The position numbers were made by a program, and so were the translations under genes. A stretch of DNA of 64,000 bases from Mycteria americana. Lineage: Eukaryota > Chordata > Aves > Ciconiiformes > Ciconiidae. The stretch is taken from the NCBI RefSeq assembly GCF_035582795.1, contig NC_134366.1, forward strand, positions 27,823,661 to 27,887,660, written 5' to 3'. Shown one piece after another: positions 32,187 through 47,100 of this stretch. Each line of letters opens with the position of its first letter. Positions within the stretch are counted from its first letter, which is position 1. A model generated the notes under the pieces. The model ran no database searches. It was given only the letters and a program-made list of their open reading frames with translations, and had not been told where the DNA came from.

Positions 32187-35100
32187 GTGAGGGGGCGGCC
32201 GCGGGCGCTCCGCGGGGGGCCGCGGCTGGCGGGCAGCGGGAGGCGGAGCCCCGGCGGAGCCCGGGGACCGCTGCCGTGCAGGGAGAGCGGCGATCCCCCC
32301 GCCCGGAGCAGCCGCGGCGGGGCCGACGGGCGGCGGGGGAGACCTGCGTACCGCTACCCCGGCGGGCTGGGGCGGGGAGGGCAGCGCGGCGTGGCAGGTC
32401 GCTGGCTGCTGCGGGAGGCGAGCCTGGGGACAGCGGCGCCCGGGACCCGGCGGCGGGGGCCCGGCCCGCAGGGCCCTGCAGGGCCCGGCCTCGGGGTCGC
32501 CGCAGGCTTCCCTGCGGGCGGGCGAGGCCCCGCGGCTCGGGCGTGTGTGACTCGCGGGGTCTGTGGCGATGCGATGTTTTTACTGTGAGAGCACAGCCCA
32601 GCTCTTCGGGCCTTGCCTGCGGTGTGTATAGCAGCTGTACGGCTGCAGGTGAAGTTGCCGGGGTAGAGGGTGACTTCCCTGTCACTTGTTCCCATACAGG
32701 ATGATTAACGACCTTTACCTGGCAATTAGTGATTAATACCTTAATTGGTATAAGACCTGGTTCGTCTTCTTTTACTGTTTGAGCCATTGCCTCAAGCATA
32801 ACAAAATCTAGCCTCTTTGGTGGATGAAGCAAAATAAAGGGTTGTTTGGCTTCACGTGTTGTTAGTGGCTGTGGACAAGCCAGTAACCAAGGTCTGGAAG
32901 CCGTAGCTGGTGAACGTGACGGGGCTGCATACGGGTGCACAGCGGTTACGGGAGTGCTGGGAGGTTTGCTGATCCCTCTTCTTCCGCATTGTTTTGGCCC
33001 CGAAGCTGTGAATGTTGGCGTGATCCGTAAATGCTAATGGAACTGCTAAAGGAAATATTTTCTTGTTTCCGATTCATGCTAAAAAATGTAGTATGTTTTT
33101 GTGAGTAAATCAAAAAGTTGATCCAAAGAGAGATCACCGCAGCTCTTTATTGTAGGCCAACTGGTGTCAACGTGTTCTGACACTTGCTGCCAGCGTCCGT
33201 GGAAGACAAAGCTGAGGCAGTTTACTGTGGAAATGGGAAAGAGGGTAGGGAGCCTAGATTCCCTAGATTCACCCTCTGTCTGGCATGTCTGTAAGTCTGA
33301 TAAACTGAATAGTACTAAGTTGCAAGACATGGAAGCATTTACTGAATTCTAGAGGAGCTCAAGCATTAACTAATTGGACTTGCCTGTTGTGCTGTGTTCC
33401 TTAAGGCCCAAATCAGTTGCAAAACTAGATGGAAGGAGGGAAGCAAATGTGATGCTTTTTTAAAGAGGGAGTGTGAAACTGGCCTAAGGAAATAGAGACT
33501 GCCATATCAAGCAGATCGCAAGGACGCTGGACTGTGCGTAATTAAGATATATGATGAGTTAGTGAGGGGATCGAGTCACAAATAGCAAAACGGTGAGAAT
33601 CTGCAGGCCTGTATGTAAGTTGATATTGTCTGTATAGATTTTCAAAAAGCTTTCAACAAGTTCCTTCGCCTAAGGCTTTTAGTTTCTTTAATCTATTATA
33701 GGGTAAGAGAGAGGCCTTCCAATCACTGTTTAAAAGATAGGGCATAGAGTGAGAGTGAATACAGAGTTACCAGTTTGGTCTCCTTTGAACAAATAACATT
33801 AAATAGTTCAGAGAAGGAGGGTGGAGCATTTATAGCAAATACAAAAGTTCTCAGGATAGGTAAAAGCAGAGGTGCTTGAGAGATCATTCTGCAGCTGTTC
33901 AGTGATCTCGAACATCTGAAATTCAGCAAATATTAGGAAATTTATGGCAATTAGTGAAAAACAAAACAGATTTCATTGTGATATTGCACAACTAAAGCTA
34001 ACTGGTACCTTACTTACTGTCAGTGGTGCTGATCACCCCCTCTTAGTAGTGGTATAATAGGGCTTGGAAACATGTACAAAAGAGCAACACAAATGGCAGA
34101 AGAATGAAACAGCTTCTATACAAGAAGTAGTGAATAGATTAAAATTCTGTAGCCTGAACAGAAAGTTAGTAACCTGGTAATGGTCTCAAATATTATGAAT
34201 TATTGAGAGAAGGTAAATTCATTGTGATTGTCATATCCCCCATCATAACACATAAAGTATCAACTGAAAAATGAAATTAGCAGGCAGTACATTTAAAACT
34301 ATCAGAAGAAAGAACTTTTTTCCACATAAGACATTTTGAAACATGTTGCCAAGATTTTATACCAAAAATACCCTGAAAAGGGTTATCCTGATTTGCAGAG
34401 GGTGGATGAGGTGGGGCTGCAAATGTGCTGCACTCCTTAGACCCTCTGGCTCAAAGTTGCCGGGCCGTGAAAGCCAGGCCATGCCAGGGAAAGGATTGCT
34501 CTGTTTGTCATGCTTTTAGACTTTGTCTTTGAGCATCTGGCATTAGCTGCTGTCAGGAAGAGGACAGCAGGCAAGACCAACTCTTTCACATGAACCTAAA
34601 TTCTGCTACAGTGGGGCAAACAAGAAATTTAACAATGAATTAACCACCCGTGTGGATACTGTCTCTCTTTCATAGATGTCCAGGAATACGGAGGAAATGA
34701 GAGAGAGCGGCATATGAAAAAAAAGTGGTGAAATCTGCTTTGTGGGAGGTGTGGGGTTTTTTCTGCACCCCAAAATTGGATCTTAATCTGAAGAAACTGG
34801 TAACCTAAAGTTTCCGTTAGTTGAAAGAGCAACTGCCTGAATAATGGAGAAAATGAGATTGAAATTAGACGTGTTTTTCATGGAGTTTGATATGCCTGGT
34901 GATACAGACAACATCCTGGTGCTTAGGTATCCTGTAGGGTATAAAGGATGGCAAAGACCACAGTTGGCTTTGAAGGAAAATTATGTGTTAAGTCAAAATA
35001 CTTTGTTATTTCATGTCCTCTATTTATAAAATAAACTTATACCACAGAAGCACATTGGCAGTGTTGAGACTTCTAGCCTGTCCTACTGCAGTTTTTCCCT

Positions 35101-38100
35101 TAGACAATTCAGCCGGAAGGAAAAAGCCACAAATAATGTATGTAACCAGAGGATGATACATGTGAAGAAGGTTTGTCAGTGATTAATCCTTCTTTCTGTG
35201 GGATGAGCATGGGTATGCAAAAACTTCTTGAGAGATAGTAGGTTTTTTTAAAACTCTTTTTTGAGGAAGACATTTTGGAAGTGATAAAGGCACATAAAGG
35301 CTGCTTCTTTCATACCTTTTCCTTTTTCTCACTAGCCCTAGGTAGGAGTGGAAGTATTTATATTTAGATTTTCTGTGTTTGCAGTGTGTCTGTACTTTAA
35401 GTTTCCAAATGAGTGGCAATTGCATGCTTTAACTTTTTGGTAGTTAGTCTAGTTTATCTCGCTCGATTTAGAAACCATGCTGTGTAGATTGCCATCTATT
35501 TTTCTTCTCCCACTGCAATACTGAAAAGTTCACAAGGCATCAATTAAAGTTAAGAATATGCATTTGTATTATAAAGCAGTTGTTTTTGTCTTGGCTTCCT
35601 TTGGGAGCTTTTGGATGATTGAGACTTCAGTTAGGACTCCCTTGTTTTTTCTGGTTGTCTTTGCATGCAAAGTTTTCACCTAATTTTGGCCTCAGTCATG
35701 CAAATACATATTATAGCAAGGAGCAGCCCACCACACTTCCTAGTAAAACTTGCCTGTATAAAAGTTACTTGTATGAAAAAATGCTGGACTGGGGTTGTGG
35801 AAGGTCAAATTCATGTTCAGAGATACTATCATATTTAGGGGTCGCCTACATTTTTTGCAAAACTTGAATTGAATTAAGGGAAGTTAAGGACTGTCTTTAA
35901 CTTGCATACAGCTTCGGTGAAGAGTTAATAGGACTAAATGTTTATATACTATCCAGTGAAGTTAGTGCTGTGTATTTTTCAGTTATTATATTTCAAAGTC
36001 CTAAACCTTGTTGGAAATAAGTTTTTATTTAAAATTTTGCATTCTTAAAATCAGCACTGATAGATCCTGTTTAAAACAACGTTTATATTTTGAATAATAG
36101 AGAACAAGTGAATTTCCATTTCTTCGAAATAGTGTGCCTTTTAGAGAAAGTATTGTGAAACATAGTCTGTTCTGGCACTGAATGAAGACTTTGAGATTTA
36201 ACAATTTCAATGGAAAAACCACCAGTTTGAGGAATGATAAATTTAGAATAATGAGCATAATAAAATTTAGAGAAATTATACTCTGTATAACTATACCGTA
36301 GTGTATCTAAGTGCAACATTTGATGAAAATAAAAGGTAATATGTTGGAAGGATAATTTACGCAAAGCACAAAGGAAGAGCTTAGAAAGAATGGTCTGTGT
36401 TTTGTGTATAGAATGGCACTTAGATTTCTTATTCGCAGGTTTTGGGGGTTTTTTTTGTTGTTGTATTGTTTTTTTGTTTTTTTTCTTTTAAGATCTCATT
36501 AATGGTTAAGAAGAAGGTGTGGTATATTAAAATTAGAGTAGTTCTTTGGCTGCTGTGTATTTCATCACCTAAGTAAGACTTCAGCATTTCTGGAGGCGCT
36601 GTCTTGTCTGTAATGTCTAGTTTACTCTCTCTTGGCTGCTGTTTCAGTCTTGTTTTGTTCTCCTCCCTCATCTTTCCCCCAAAACTTCCACTATTATGTT
36701 TAAAGAAAGACATCGGACGTCAGTAATGCTCCTAGTGAGTTCCAGGGGCTTTCTAATATTGCTCAGGGAAATATTAAGATATTTGGTATCTGGAGTTGGG
36801 AAAGAAGGCATAACTCCTTGGCCTAAAATATTATCTTTATGTTTGAAATGTATACATTGTGTGATGTTTGGAATGTTATTTCAGTAAACGTACTGTAGGA
36901 TGGAGGATTGTTTTATTTGTGAGTAATTATGATGGGAGCGCCATGGAGTGCAGAGCTACCAAGCTTGGATCATGAACTCAAGATATTGAACATGGTCTCC
37001 TGTGAAGAGTTAGTAAACTAAGATTCTTCAGCCTTGAAAACTTGGTTGAGGAAAGATTGATAGTGGTCTACAAATCATGATAGACATGAGTGCAAACTGT
37101 CTCTTCCTATGGAAGAACTAGGGAATGACAAGTAAATCTAGTAGAAACCATATTTAAAATAAAGGCAGGTGATTCTTCAAGCAGCAGCTAGGGTGTGGAA
37201 AACTCTTGTAGAAGGATGCTGTGGATGCTAAACAATTGAAGAGGAGACTGCATGACTTTGTTGGAAAGAAGTCTGTGGAAGGTCCTACAAAATATGTAGA
37301 AACCATGTCCAGCTCAGGAAGTCCCTGGACTGAACATAGTTGGAAGAATATTAGACAAGAACATAATGTTTACTTGCCCTCTTCTTATGCATCCCTGAGC
37401 ATCTGCTTATGGCCCCTGTTGAAGGCAGAATACCAGGCTAGACTGACCATTGGTCTCACTGTGGGTAACTGTCCTTATTTTCTTACGCATCTTCCTCAGC
37501 AAGTTAATGGATTTCAGAGGGAGTGTAATTAGTCGTGGATTTTCTTTTACATAGTTCACTCTTATATCACTCTGATATATCTCGTAATTTCCATCATCTG
37601 CAAAGTGGAGGGCTTTGTAGCAGTAGCTCTAATAACTGTAAGTCACCCATTCTCATAATCTAATCACGAGCAACATGAGTTTGATAATGTTTTTTATTAT
37701 TTCTGACAGTTGCATTTTTATGCAACTTGCTAGAAATGATAGTTTACATAAGTGTATATGCTTGAGAATCAAGGAAATTATGTAACTTGAAAGCCAAAGT
37801 ACAGAAGCAGGATTTTACTTGAAACAATTAAGAAAAACTGAAACTATGGTCATTTTGAATTTATGATTTCTGCTAGAAAGATGTCTGTCCAGCAAATCTG
37901 AGCTATGCCAACATATTTAAAAAGAAGGTAAAGATTCAGCTTTGCATGTCATCTGCTGTGCTCTGAGCTACTTCTGCAGAAGTTTTGGCAGCAGGATCAG
38001 CAGCTGTCTTGTAAGTAGCAGCAGTTGAAAGAGGAGCAGAAAAGCATTGATAAATTGATTCTGGAAGATCTTTTCTTTAACTTGTTCGGAAATGGCACTG

Positions 38101-41100
38101 TACTGAATAATGAAACAGGCACAGACTGGAAAAAAAAAGGTGATGTTGCTGACCTGGAGTGACCTGTACTGGTGGAAAAATAGGAGAGTTGCAGAGACTA
38201 CCTTTCTGGAAACCTCTTGAGTTCAGCCTATGGTCTCAGCATACTTTCATGAGAGCTCCTTTAAACGTTCAGAAGCATGTGGCCCTCTGGCCGTTTGCCA
38301 CATCCCGTTGCTGCTGTGCAGTAATGAATCAGTTTGACATGGATAGTGCATGTGCATTGCGATTAGGAAGGAAGTGCTGATTTGACTTGTGGTATCTCAA
38401 GGTTTTGCTTGAGAGGTTGCTGGTCAATTTGAGGGAATTCCTGAACTACCCTGGGGTGATTAATAGAGTCTTATTGATGATAAAAATAGGAGTTTATCAC
38501 CATATGTATATATTTTCTTTAAATTTTAAACACATTTTTCTTATATGCATCAAAATCTGCCTGACCAAGAGCTCCCAGAACTGAGAGATAGGAAGTAAAG
38601 AATGACAGTTTTAATAAAGCCAGTTTATTGTGCATGTTAGGAGTATGTCATGCATGGGCTGCTCACGGAGAACCAACCCAAACCCAGAGCTATGACTCTG
38701 AGATGTTTATCCAGACCTTTTTCAAGACTGTTATAATTCTTCATGTTATGCCAGGTTTTTTTAGTAGTCGTGATGCAATAGCAGTGGTAAGTAATTGAAG
38801 TTCCAGGAAAGAAAATAAGTCTGGTTGTTAGAGTTGCATTTTGAAATGAGGGAATGAGGAGCCTTAGGTCATGGTAAATAATACTACTTGATTGTGTTAC
38901 CACTACTGGGTTTGGTTAGATAAATGAGCCAAGGAGTAGCAGTTATAGTACAGTCTGTTCTATGTTCCCTTTTCTGGTTTTCATGAAAACAGGTAGGAGG
39001 AGTTTCAGGGAGGAAGGTAGGGATAGAAGATGTCTTCAGCTGCCACTTCTTCCTTCCTCCAAGCTAATTTTATACTCTTCTTCAAGAAGCAGCATACATG
39101 AGCTGCGTTGTCTGTACTTTTGTAACTGAGGTGTTCTTCATGCATCCTAAGTAGGAGAGAGCTAGAGGTTTGAAGGAAGAGAAAACTAAGAGTTTTGGGT
39201 TTCAGCTATACTTTAAACATGCATTTTGTTTTATGCTTTTTGTAACATTTTCCCAGCTTCATAGATGGCGACCTTACCTTTTTGTTTTTTCTGGGTGGAT
39301 TGTGAAGGAGCAGGCAGCTGAGTATCAGCTCATAAACTAGAGTAGCAACATCATTGCCAATGTTAATGCAAGAGTTATCTGGGAAAAATCGGTGGTCATG
39401 CAGGATTATAAACTCGCACTATTTGCATCTCTTTCTGTTCACCTTGTCTAATTTGCAGTTCTAGCCAAAGCTTCAGATTTTCTCATAATAATTGAAACAG
39501 AAAGTCTGTCTCATTATAATGTGTTGCTCCCAGCAGCCCTGAAAAGAAGCAGTAGATAGAAAACGCTCTGTTCTTTAGAATTAGTGCAAGTTTCGGTGGA
39601 GTAAAAGAGCAGTTCTCTCTTGAGATTAATGAAGTCAAGGTTTCACAGAAAATGTTAAGTATGGGCTGTTGTACATTGTTTCTGCACAAGCTAGCACAGG
39701 TACTTGCCATTTCATTCACCACCATATCCCTGTTTGTCAGTGCTCTGAATTGCCAAGTATGACAAAAATGTTGGAGGGCAACTTCTCTTGCAGTGAATAG
39801 TGTTCCGTTGTGTTCAGTTGTAAGGCAGCAGAATCCGACATGGACATTGCTGGAGGATAAACCTCACTGATTTCATAACTGAGGTATTTTATTTATATGA
39901 ACTCAAAGTGACCTGAAACATCACCACCTGTACAGTGATTAATCTTAATTAGTGTAAAACTTCTTGACTGGAAAAGGTAGCTGCAGTTCAGAATGATCAG
40001 CAAATTCTTGTGTAAATGTTTTTTGCTTTGCATATTAACCCAGCGTGTAATTTCTCCTGTTCTAAGGTGACCGCTATGTCTTAAGCAAGGAGATGTAATA
40101 GACTTTCTTGCAAATCTCATGTTGAGATTCATGTTCTATACAAGATGCTGTGTGTGGTGATTCTGTGCAGAAGATTATTACATTGAACTGTCGTATTCTT
40201 TGATTTCATATTAGTGTATTCTGCATAGTAGCACAGTGGATTGGCGTCTTTTGGTGGAAGCACCATTCTAGGTCACAACATCTTTCTGACAGCAGAAATG
40301 GGATCACTAACATGTTGTGGGTGGAGGAGTGATTTACAGAGAAGTGGGGTATGATACGTGAGAAGGCAGTTTGCAGAAACTTGTGCAAGAGGTTTTTACA
40401 ATAAGATAAATTTGTTTACTGCTGTTGATTGTTTCAATTCCTGTGTTTCAAATATTGTCAAATTATGTTTTTTAATAGCAATGGGCCTATGTTTTAACTT
40501 TCATGTGTCTGAATTCTAATGTTAATACAACATTTTAAAGGTGGCGATACCTGTGAGTATCTTCTGTCCAGTGGGAGATTTCTTGGAGAAAAAGTATGGC
40601 AACCCCACAGTTGTATGATGCATAAGTACAAAAATAGGTAAGGAAACTCATGTCTTCTGTTCATCTGCCTGGAAAGAAGAGTTGTTGTTTGACTGCAGCT
40701 GTAGTAATTGCAGTGTCATCTATTTTTCACTTTATAGCTGATTCTCTAGGCTTTAAAAAATATGCAACATTTATCAGAAGGAAGTCTTTTCCTTCTACAT
40801 TATCTGTGTGTCTACAGTGTTTACCATAGTTGTATTTATATATAAAAATACAAATAAATGTTGGTGATAGCAGTACTGATACGTGTTATGGAGAGCCACA
40901 AGATACTGCAGGAGACTGCATAGCTTCATATGTCACTTTCAGATTGCTGAAAGGGAAAATGCTGACCTTATGTGTAGAATCGCAAGTAAAAAAATCCCAA
41001 ATAAAATTACCAATTACTTTTTTTCACCTACTAGTAGGAGAACTTTATTTTTTAGAATTACGCTGTATATTACCATTTTGAAACTACTGTGTTTTGTAGC

Positions 41101-44100
41101 ACCACCGAATAGGAAAGTTTGCTTGATGTTTGCCTAATCACATTAGCAGGAGAGTTCATTTTCATTTCTATGCAAATTACACTAAACTTTTTATTAATTC
41201 AGCATGTTTAAAAAAAGATTTACCATTCCATAGAGCTGGATGTAATGCTTAGAATTATCCATATTGCTCTGTAGATTTTCTAAAGACTTTTTCCTAAAAT
41301 ATAAATTTCCTGTAACATGAATGTTGCTGGTTTGTTTTACAGTGAAGCAAAAAATTGCCTCATAGACAAACATGTTGTGTTTATAGGAGATTCTAGAATT
41401 CGACAGCTGTTCTATTCGTTTATAAAACTCATAAATCCTCAAGTCAAAGAAGAAGGAAATAAGGTGAGCTAGTTTATTTTGATGATGTTTTTGTTTGTTT
41501 CTTCCTAATTTACCTCACAACTCTTCTCTGAACTTCAAATAAGCAAGAAATTGTACTGTTTGCTGGCCTAGCCATCAGGAAGAAGAACCACAGAAAGGTC
41601 TTTTGGAGAAGAACAAGATTAGACCAAGATAATTGTTTGGGTACTAGTGAGATGATTGGGAATCTGAGAAGTGAACTAGGAAGCTCAAGAGAAAGCTTGC
41701 ATCAGTCTGGAAAGAACTGAATGAAGCTGACTTGTCCCATAGCAACTTACGCTTCATATTTGGCTTTTTGATGAGAAAATGATTGCTCCTTTGTGTGTTT
41801 TTAGATAGTAGTAATTAATGGCATATAATTTGTGCTTTTAAATGTCAGTTAAATTGCTGATCTAATATGTTCATAAAAATCCTTGGGGCAATGACAGATT
41901 TCCAGGTCTAACTTGAGGCTGAAACTAAAAATAGCTTCTGGTCTTACCTGCCTTTTGATTGCTGCCGAAGAGCTGTTTGAATTTTATAAGGTGAAGAACG
42001 TAAACTGCAGCTTGCAGGGTGGAAGCAGTAAGAAAGGATCTAGCTGTGTTATTTGTTGAATAGAATATTAATTTCTTTTGCTATATCGTGCTTCTCAGGC
42101 ATATCCCTTTATGGATGTATGTACATATGTGAGGGAAAAGATGTTTCACTATCAGCTGTACATCAGATTTATCAATTACTTAGTACTTCCATCGTTTAGA
42201 AGTGCAAGCTGGCAGCTTTTTCAGCAGGCAGCATGCAGTCACTTTCACGTGTCAAAACAAGATGTTTGATTGATCAAATAGCCATTTTTCCTAGTCTTTT
42301 GGTTAGGTCAAAGTTGCTGCCCAGAAGTGAGGATATGGTAAAGTGCTATAACTGATTTTTAAGTCAAGAGGTATTTTTTGTCAAGTATTTATGAAATCGA
42401 GATCTCAGTTTGTGGAAGAGAAACCCACTTGTTCTTTTGGACCAGGATTGAAACTAATATTGTATTTAGTAATATTTTAAAGGAGGATTGTATATGCAGT
42501 ATCTGACTGCTTCCTTTCTGATTTCTTAAAATCTCACTCAGCAATTTTAATAATGCATTCCAGACGTTATTTCTGCCTGAGATTATTTTCTTTTATTCTT
42601 TAATTAAAACTGTTTCGGTTGTTTTCTTCAAAGAAGATGGGCAGATGCAAAGGAAGGCTAGGGAAAAGGAAGTGTAAGAAAAGAAAGAAAAAAAATGTTT
42701 TAAGTTTTTCTCATTTGGGGAGGCTAAATTTAGGAAAATATTTTATACTTTTGTAACAGAGTGAACAGAAAGCATTTCAGACTTCATTGGATAGAATTCT
42801 TCCAGGAAAAATAACCCTTTGTGAGAGTAGCTTGTTTTATCAAGAAAGTAACATAAACATTTTGCATGAGTGTACTGACAAGTTTATACAAGAAAAATCC
42901 TTTCTACTGAAGATAAACCTTTGGGTGAGAGCAAATTAACATATGAATGTAAATATTGTTTTTCCTTCTGAAAGTTTGTCTTACTTTGGTTTTATTGTTT
43001 TGGGTCTTTTGACAGCATGGAAATATCCCTTTTGAAGATAAATCTGCTTCAATTAAAGTGGTAAGTTTTTATCTAGCATGAAATTGCAAGCCATAATAAT
43101 GCATATTATTATTTCATACAATGTAATCCAAATTGCAGTCAGAGCTGGATTTTTTTCAAATTCCTACAAATGCTGTAAAAGTCAAAAGAAGCTTTAGACC
43201 ATCAATATTCTTTATAAATTTTCCACAAAATATATCAGAGCGTATCTTAACATATTATATTTTGAATAATATTCTTTGAGAGACTTTAGCTTTGAGTATT
43301 CTCTGTTAGCTTGGGGCATAAGCTCTGGAAGCATGTATAATTTTTCTTTTTGTCAGATGTTATAATTTGGCCTTCCCAAGAATAGCTTTTGCTAGGAAGC
43401 TACTCTTCCACTGCTGTAAGAATATGTATCTGGGGCTAACTTACTTGGAATGGTAGTTGTCATAATTGCCATCGAGCTCTCTATGCTAGCCCGACAAGTA
43501 TTTCTTCCACTGTTTTTGCATGGAGGAATAACCACAATGTTGATATTTAAAAAAAGAAAACAAACAAAGTACTTGAGGGTAGGTTTTATGAAGGACTCTG
43601 TTCTCCTCTGCTCTGGCAGTTGAAATGGCGTACTCAATAGCTTTCTTTGCTTCCCATGACAGCTGTCAGCAGCGCTGGGATTCTGCTAGTCATGTATTTG
43701 TTTATTCCCTGGGGACAACTCATTCTCTGTTCATGAAAACCAAAGCAGCAGTGTAGTTGCTGAGTTGTTTGCAAGTGAGTTTTCAGTACCTGTTTGTGTA
43801 CATGGTTAAGATTTAAGGTACAGAATAACATTTTACGGTGTGAGCCCATGGCAATTTAAGCCTATGCTGTCCCACTCTGTTGCCCTTCACAGTCTGTTCT
43901 GATTCAGCCAAAAACTTACCTTGTAGGGTTCCTTTTTGGTCAGGTGTGATGTGGCTCATCATATGGTTGTGTGAATGCTGGAAAAGAGGGGGAAGAGCAC
44001 AAGGCAGGACAAAGGGGACAAAGCAATGTGATTTATGTTGGTGTAGCCTGACACAGAACTACATCTTCAAAACTCCTTAAGCCTTGGTAGGTGTCTGCCC

Positions 44101-47100
44101 ACCAAGATTTGAGATGGCAGGTTTGGGCTTTTGGGAGATGTCTGGGTAGTCAAGAATATATTCCTAGTCTGCTGCTTCCTTGTTTCGGTGCTGTATTTCT
44201 GTTGACATTATCGGCATGGTAGCTGAATTTTCACATTCAGAATGGCTGTGACCCAATATAAATGTGGAAAATACTTGACCAACAAAAGGAAAAATCACTG
44301 GAAACAAGTGGAGAGTTTAATTTTGCCCTTTCTAGTCATCATGCTGACCCTTCTGTCCTTCAGCCACTGCAGATGGCTGCCTGATTGCTCACAGATTCCT
44401 GCCAACTAGTGCATTGACAGTACTCCAGGGAACCAAAATCTTTAGGTCTGTGCAGGTAGAAGACAGAGATTTTCTCTCTGCTGGTAGCGTTTCTGCATTC
44501 TGCATTATAAAGTTTTCTCACAATGATTTCTGCATATGTAATCCCTGCCATTTCACTTTAACGTGTATTTGTAGTCCTTTCGATAGTTCTGCACCTGAGG
44601 GGTAACTAGATGCTAGGTAGTCTCAGCTTTACCTGGGAGACATAATAGCACTAGCCAAAGTCTAGACTGTCCTAGATGAAGGTTGGGCACTACTCCTGAC
44701 ATTTAAAAAAATGTCAGTAGATAATGCATTTAATGTCCATAGCACTATTAGGTTTAAACAGCTAATAATTTATGAAGTGGTAATGTAAAATGTTAGGATT
44801 TATTTTTGTTTGAAAATTGCGATTTCAAGCTATCAATCACATTATGTAAAGTTCTGGAAGAAAAAAAAAAACTGTTGGTAAAAACTTTGGGAAATTGAGC
44901 AAAAAGCAAGTTGTAATAAATAAGTTAGAGATATGAGCTTGGTTTTAGCCCTGATTGCATTGGAAGCCCAAAGACATCCCATTTGACAGAAGCTAAAAAA
45001 TTACCATCTTTGTGAAATCGCAACTCCTGAACTACAAATGAAAGTTTCATCTTTTTTCATGGGGGCAAAGGGTTTTTATTAGATTTTTTTCCTCTTTTTT
45101 TTTTCCTTTCTGTTTTCCATGGTAGACTGAGATGTCAGGTTTTTCATGCTAACTGTAAAGGAAATCTCACTTTGGGCCAAGTGTTCCTTCACAATTGAAT
45201 TGATGGCAATTATTTTGGTTTTTTTATTATTTTTTGTTACTTGTCTACTGCTTGTCTTTAAGCTTACAGAGTAAATCTGCATTTATTTTACAGGATTTCC
45301 TGTGGTATCCAGAAGTTAATGGCTCTATGAGGCAACGTATCAAATCTTGGACTGAGGTTTGTCTTAAGAAGATGTTTATTTTAGGAAAATATAGCAACTG
45401 ACTGAGGACTACTACCTTTCTTTTTTTTCAGACACACAACTATAATTACTAGGAGTCCAGCAAATGCATCATATCACATGTATTCAGTCAGTTATGTACC
45501 AGAGATCTGAAATTTGCCATCAAAATAGTGAAAGGGGGATGTTTACTGAGGTACATGTTTCTGGGCATCTCGTGGTTTCACAAGGATGGCTTCACTTGGG
45601 CCAAAAAACCCCAAACCAAACCAGAAAAACCCTACTTCCTAGGAGCAGGTTGATTTCATCTTATTAAGACCTGAAAGGATTTTACTCTGATGTGACATTT
45701 CTCTTCCTCTGTGTCTGCGATGGCTCTGCCTTTATGTGACCAAACATTTTTGAACCTTATGGATCCCTTCCAACTTGAGATATTCTATGATTTTATACTT
45801 ATGTTAATTTGAGTGTTCCAAACTGAAGGAAGAAGGCAATTTGGAAAGTCAAGAATGCCTTGATTATTTTTTTTTCAATATTTCCCTCAAATTACATACT
45901 AATTATTTTAACTGTTTCAGTTACGATATAGGTTGTCATGTTATTCAGCATAAAATTATGTATGTAATTCTGATAACGAGTAATATATTTACAGATTGGC
46001 AACTAAATTTTCTTATTTCTTCCTTTGTTGACCTTTAAAAAGCCTGGAGTTATTTAGCAATGGCCCCCAGTGATTCTTTTGCTACCCTATTTATCGTTCT
46101 TGGACAACACCTTCCATCAAGATAGCTGACGTTATCATTTGCTTTTCTTTTTCTGTGATTACTACAAAAAATTGAGAGCTGCTAAACCCTTGCTGTTCCA
46201 AGGCAAAACTCATACTGAGGTGATCAGCGCTGTTTGTTTCCTTGTACTCTTCTGTTTGAGTAGATATTCTGTTCCTTGTCCTGGACTAACTTTCAGACCA
46301 GGGCAACAAGGGCAACAACTGTCTGTTGTCCTTGTTCTGTTTTTGCAATAGGTTTACAGTCACTTCAGTCAGTAGAACAGCTCAAACAGATGTTTGAGAA
46401 TGCTGAGAGACACTGAGAGAAAAAGTACTTCAGTAGTATGATCTACAGTTTACTTGACCTTAGAAGGAGATGTTTAGATAGCTTTTAAAGAGAACTTATG
46501 CTGCTAAATTGATAATGATTGTAAGTGCTTATTGATGTTTTGCACTTTTGCAGATTCTGTTATGTGAAAATTCTGGTATATCACAAATTGATGTTCTCTG
46601 TAATATATCTGCAATCTATTCTTTTGTAACCATTAACTGATGGACAAGTTGAGTCACACTTAATTAAGATATGACTCTTAATTAACCTGCTCAATATAAT
46701 AATAAGTATAATTTGTGAATATTTTAAAACTAATTTCTTTTTACTTTGTGTCTTAGGGTTCTGTGGCAAAACCTCATATAATTGTAGCAGGAGCTGCTAC
46801 GGTAAGTTATACGTATATGGGGTATTTTAGTAAAGAAGAAAGTTCTAGTAGCATAACTTTTATGCTCTCAAGTTGGTTACATGACGAAGTTATTAAACCC
46901 AATTTATAATAAAAAATATAGTCTCAGTGAATTTTCTGTTATAACAAGTAGTTCTAAAATATCAGATTTTAGATCATATTTTATTACAGATGTGCGATGT
47001 ACAGCACTTGCTTTTTGGCAGCAATACTGGTTGATAAGCATTGATTAGCTTGAACCCAGCTAATAAATAAAGTAGCTTCTGTGTTAAAAGCAGATGATTA

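Larger units (their letters stand above)
31220..32570 (+). promoter_or_regulatory. CASD1: CASD1 CpG island promoter
   Basis: A sharply GC- and CpG-rich block in otherwise AT-rich sequence covers the region upstream of CASD1, exon 1 and the start of intron 1. There is no TATA box near the start codon, consistent with a broadly expressed housekeeping-type promoter with dispersed starts. Boundaries are by eye and no transcription start site can be fixed. Long open frames on both strands here are a product of the GC bias and are not genes. Confidence 0.85.
32571..40540 (+). other. CASD1: CASD1 intron 1 beyond the CpG island
   Basis: About 8 kb of intron with two ancient CR1 copies (33480-34600 and 36990-37470) and a G/T-rich tract near 36439-36482. 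I see no alternative coding exon. Confidence 0.65.

Noticed and set aside
31541-32940. Long open frames on both strands of the CpG island, up to 253 codons on the minus strand
   Set aside because: GC-rich DNA has few stop codons. The predicted proteins are low-complexity Arg/Pro/Ala/Gly, and the real gene is CASD1 exon 1 in another frame.
44696-44718. A short inverted repeat CTGACATTT / AAATGTCAG
   Set aside because: Nine-base arms around a run of A are expected by chance in AT-rich introns of this length.
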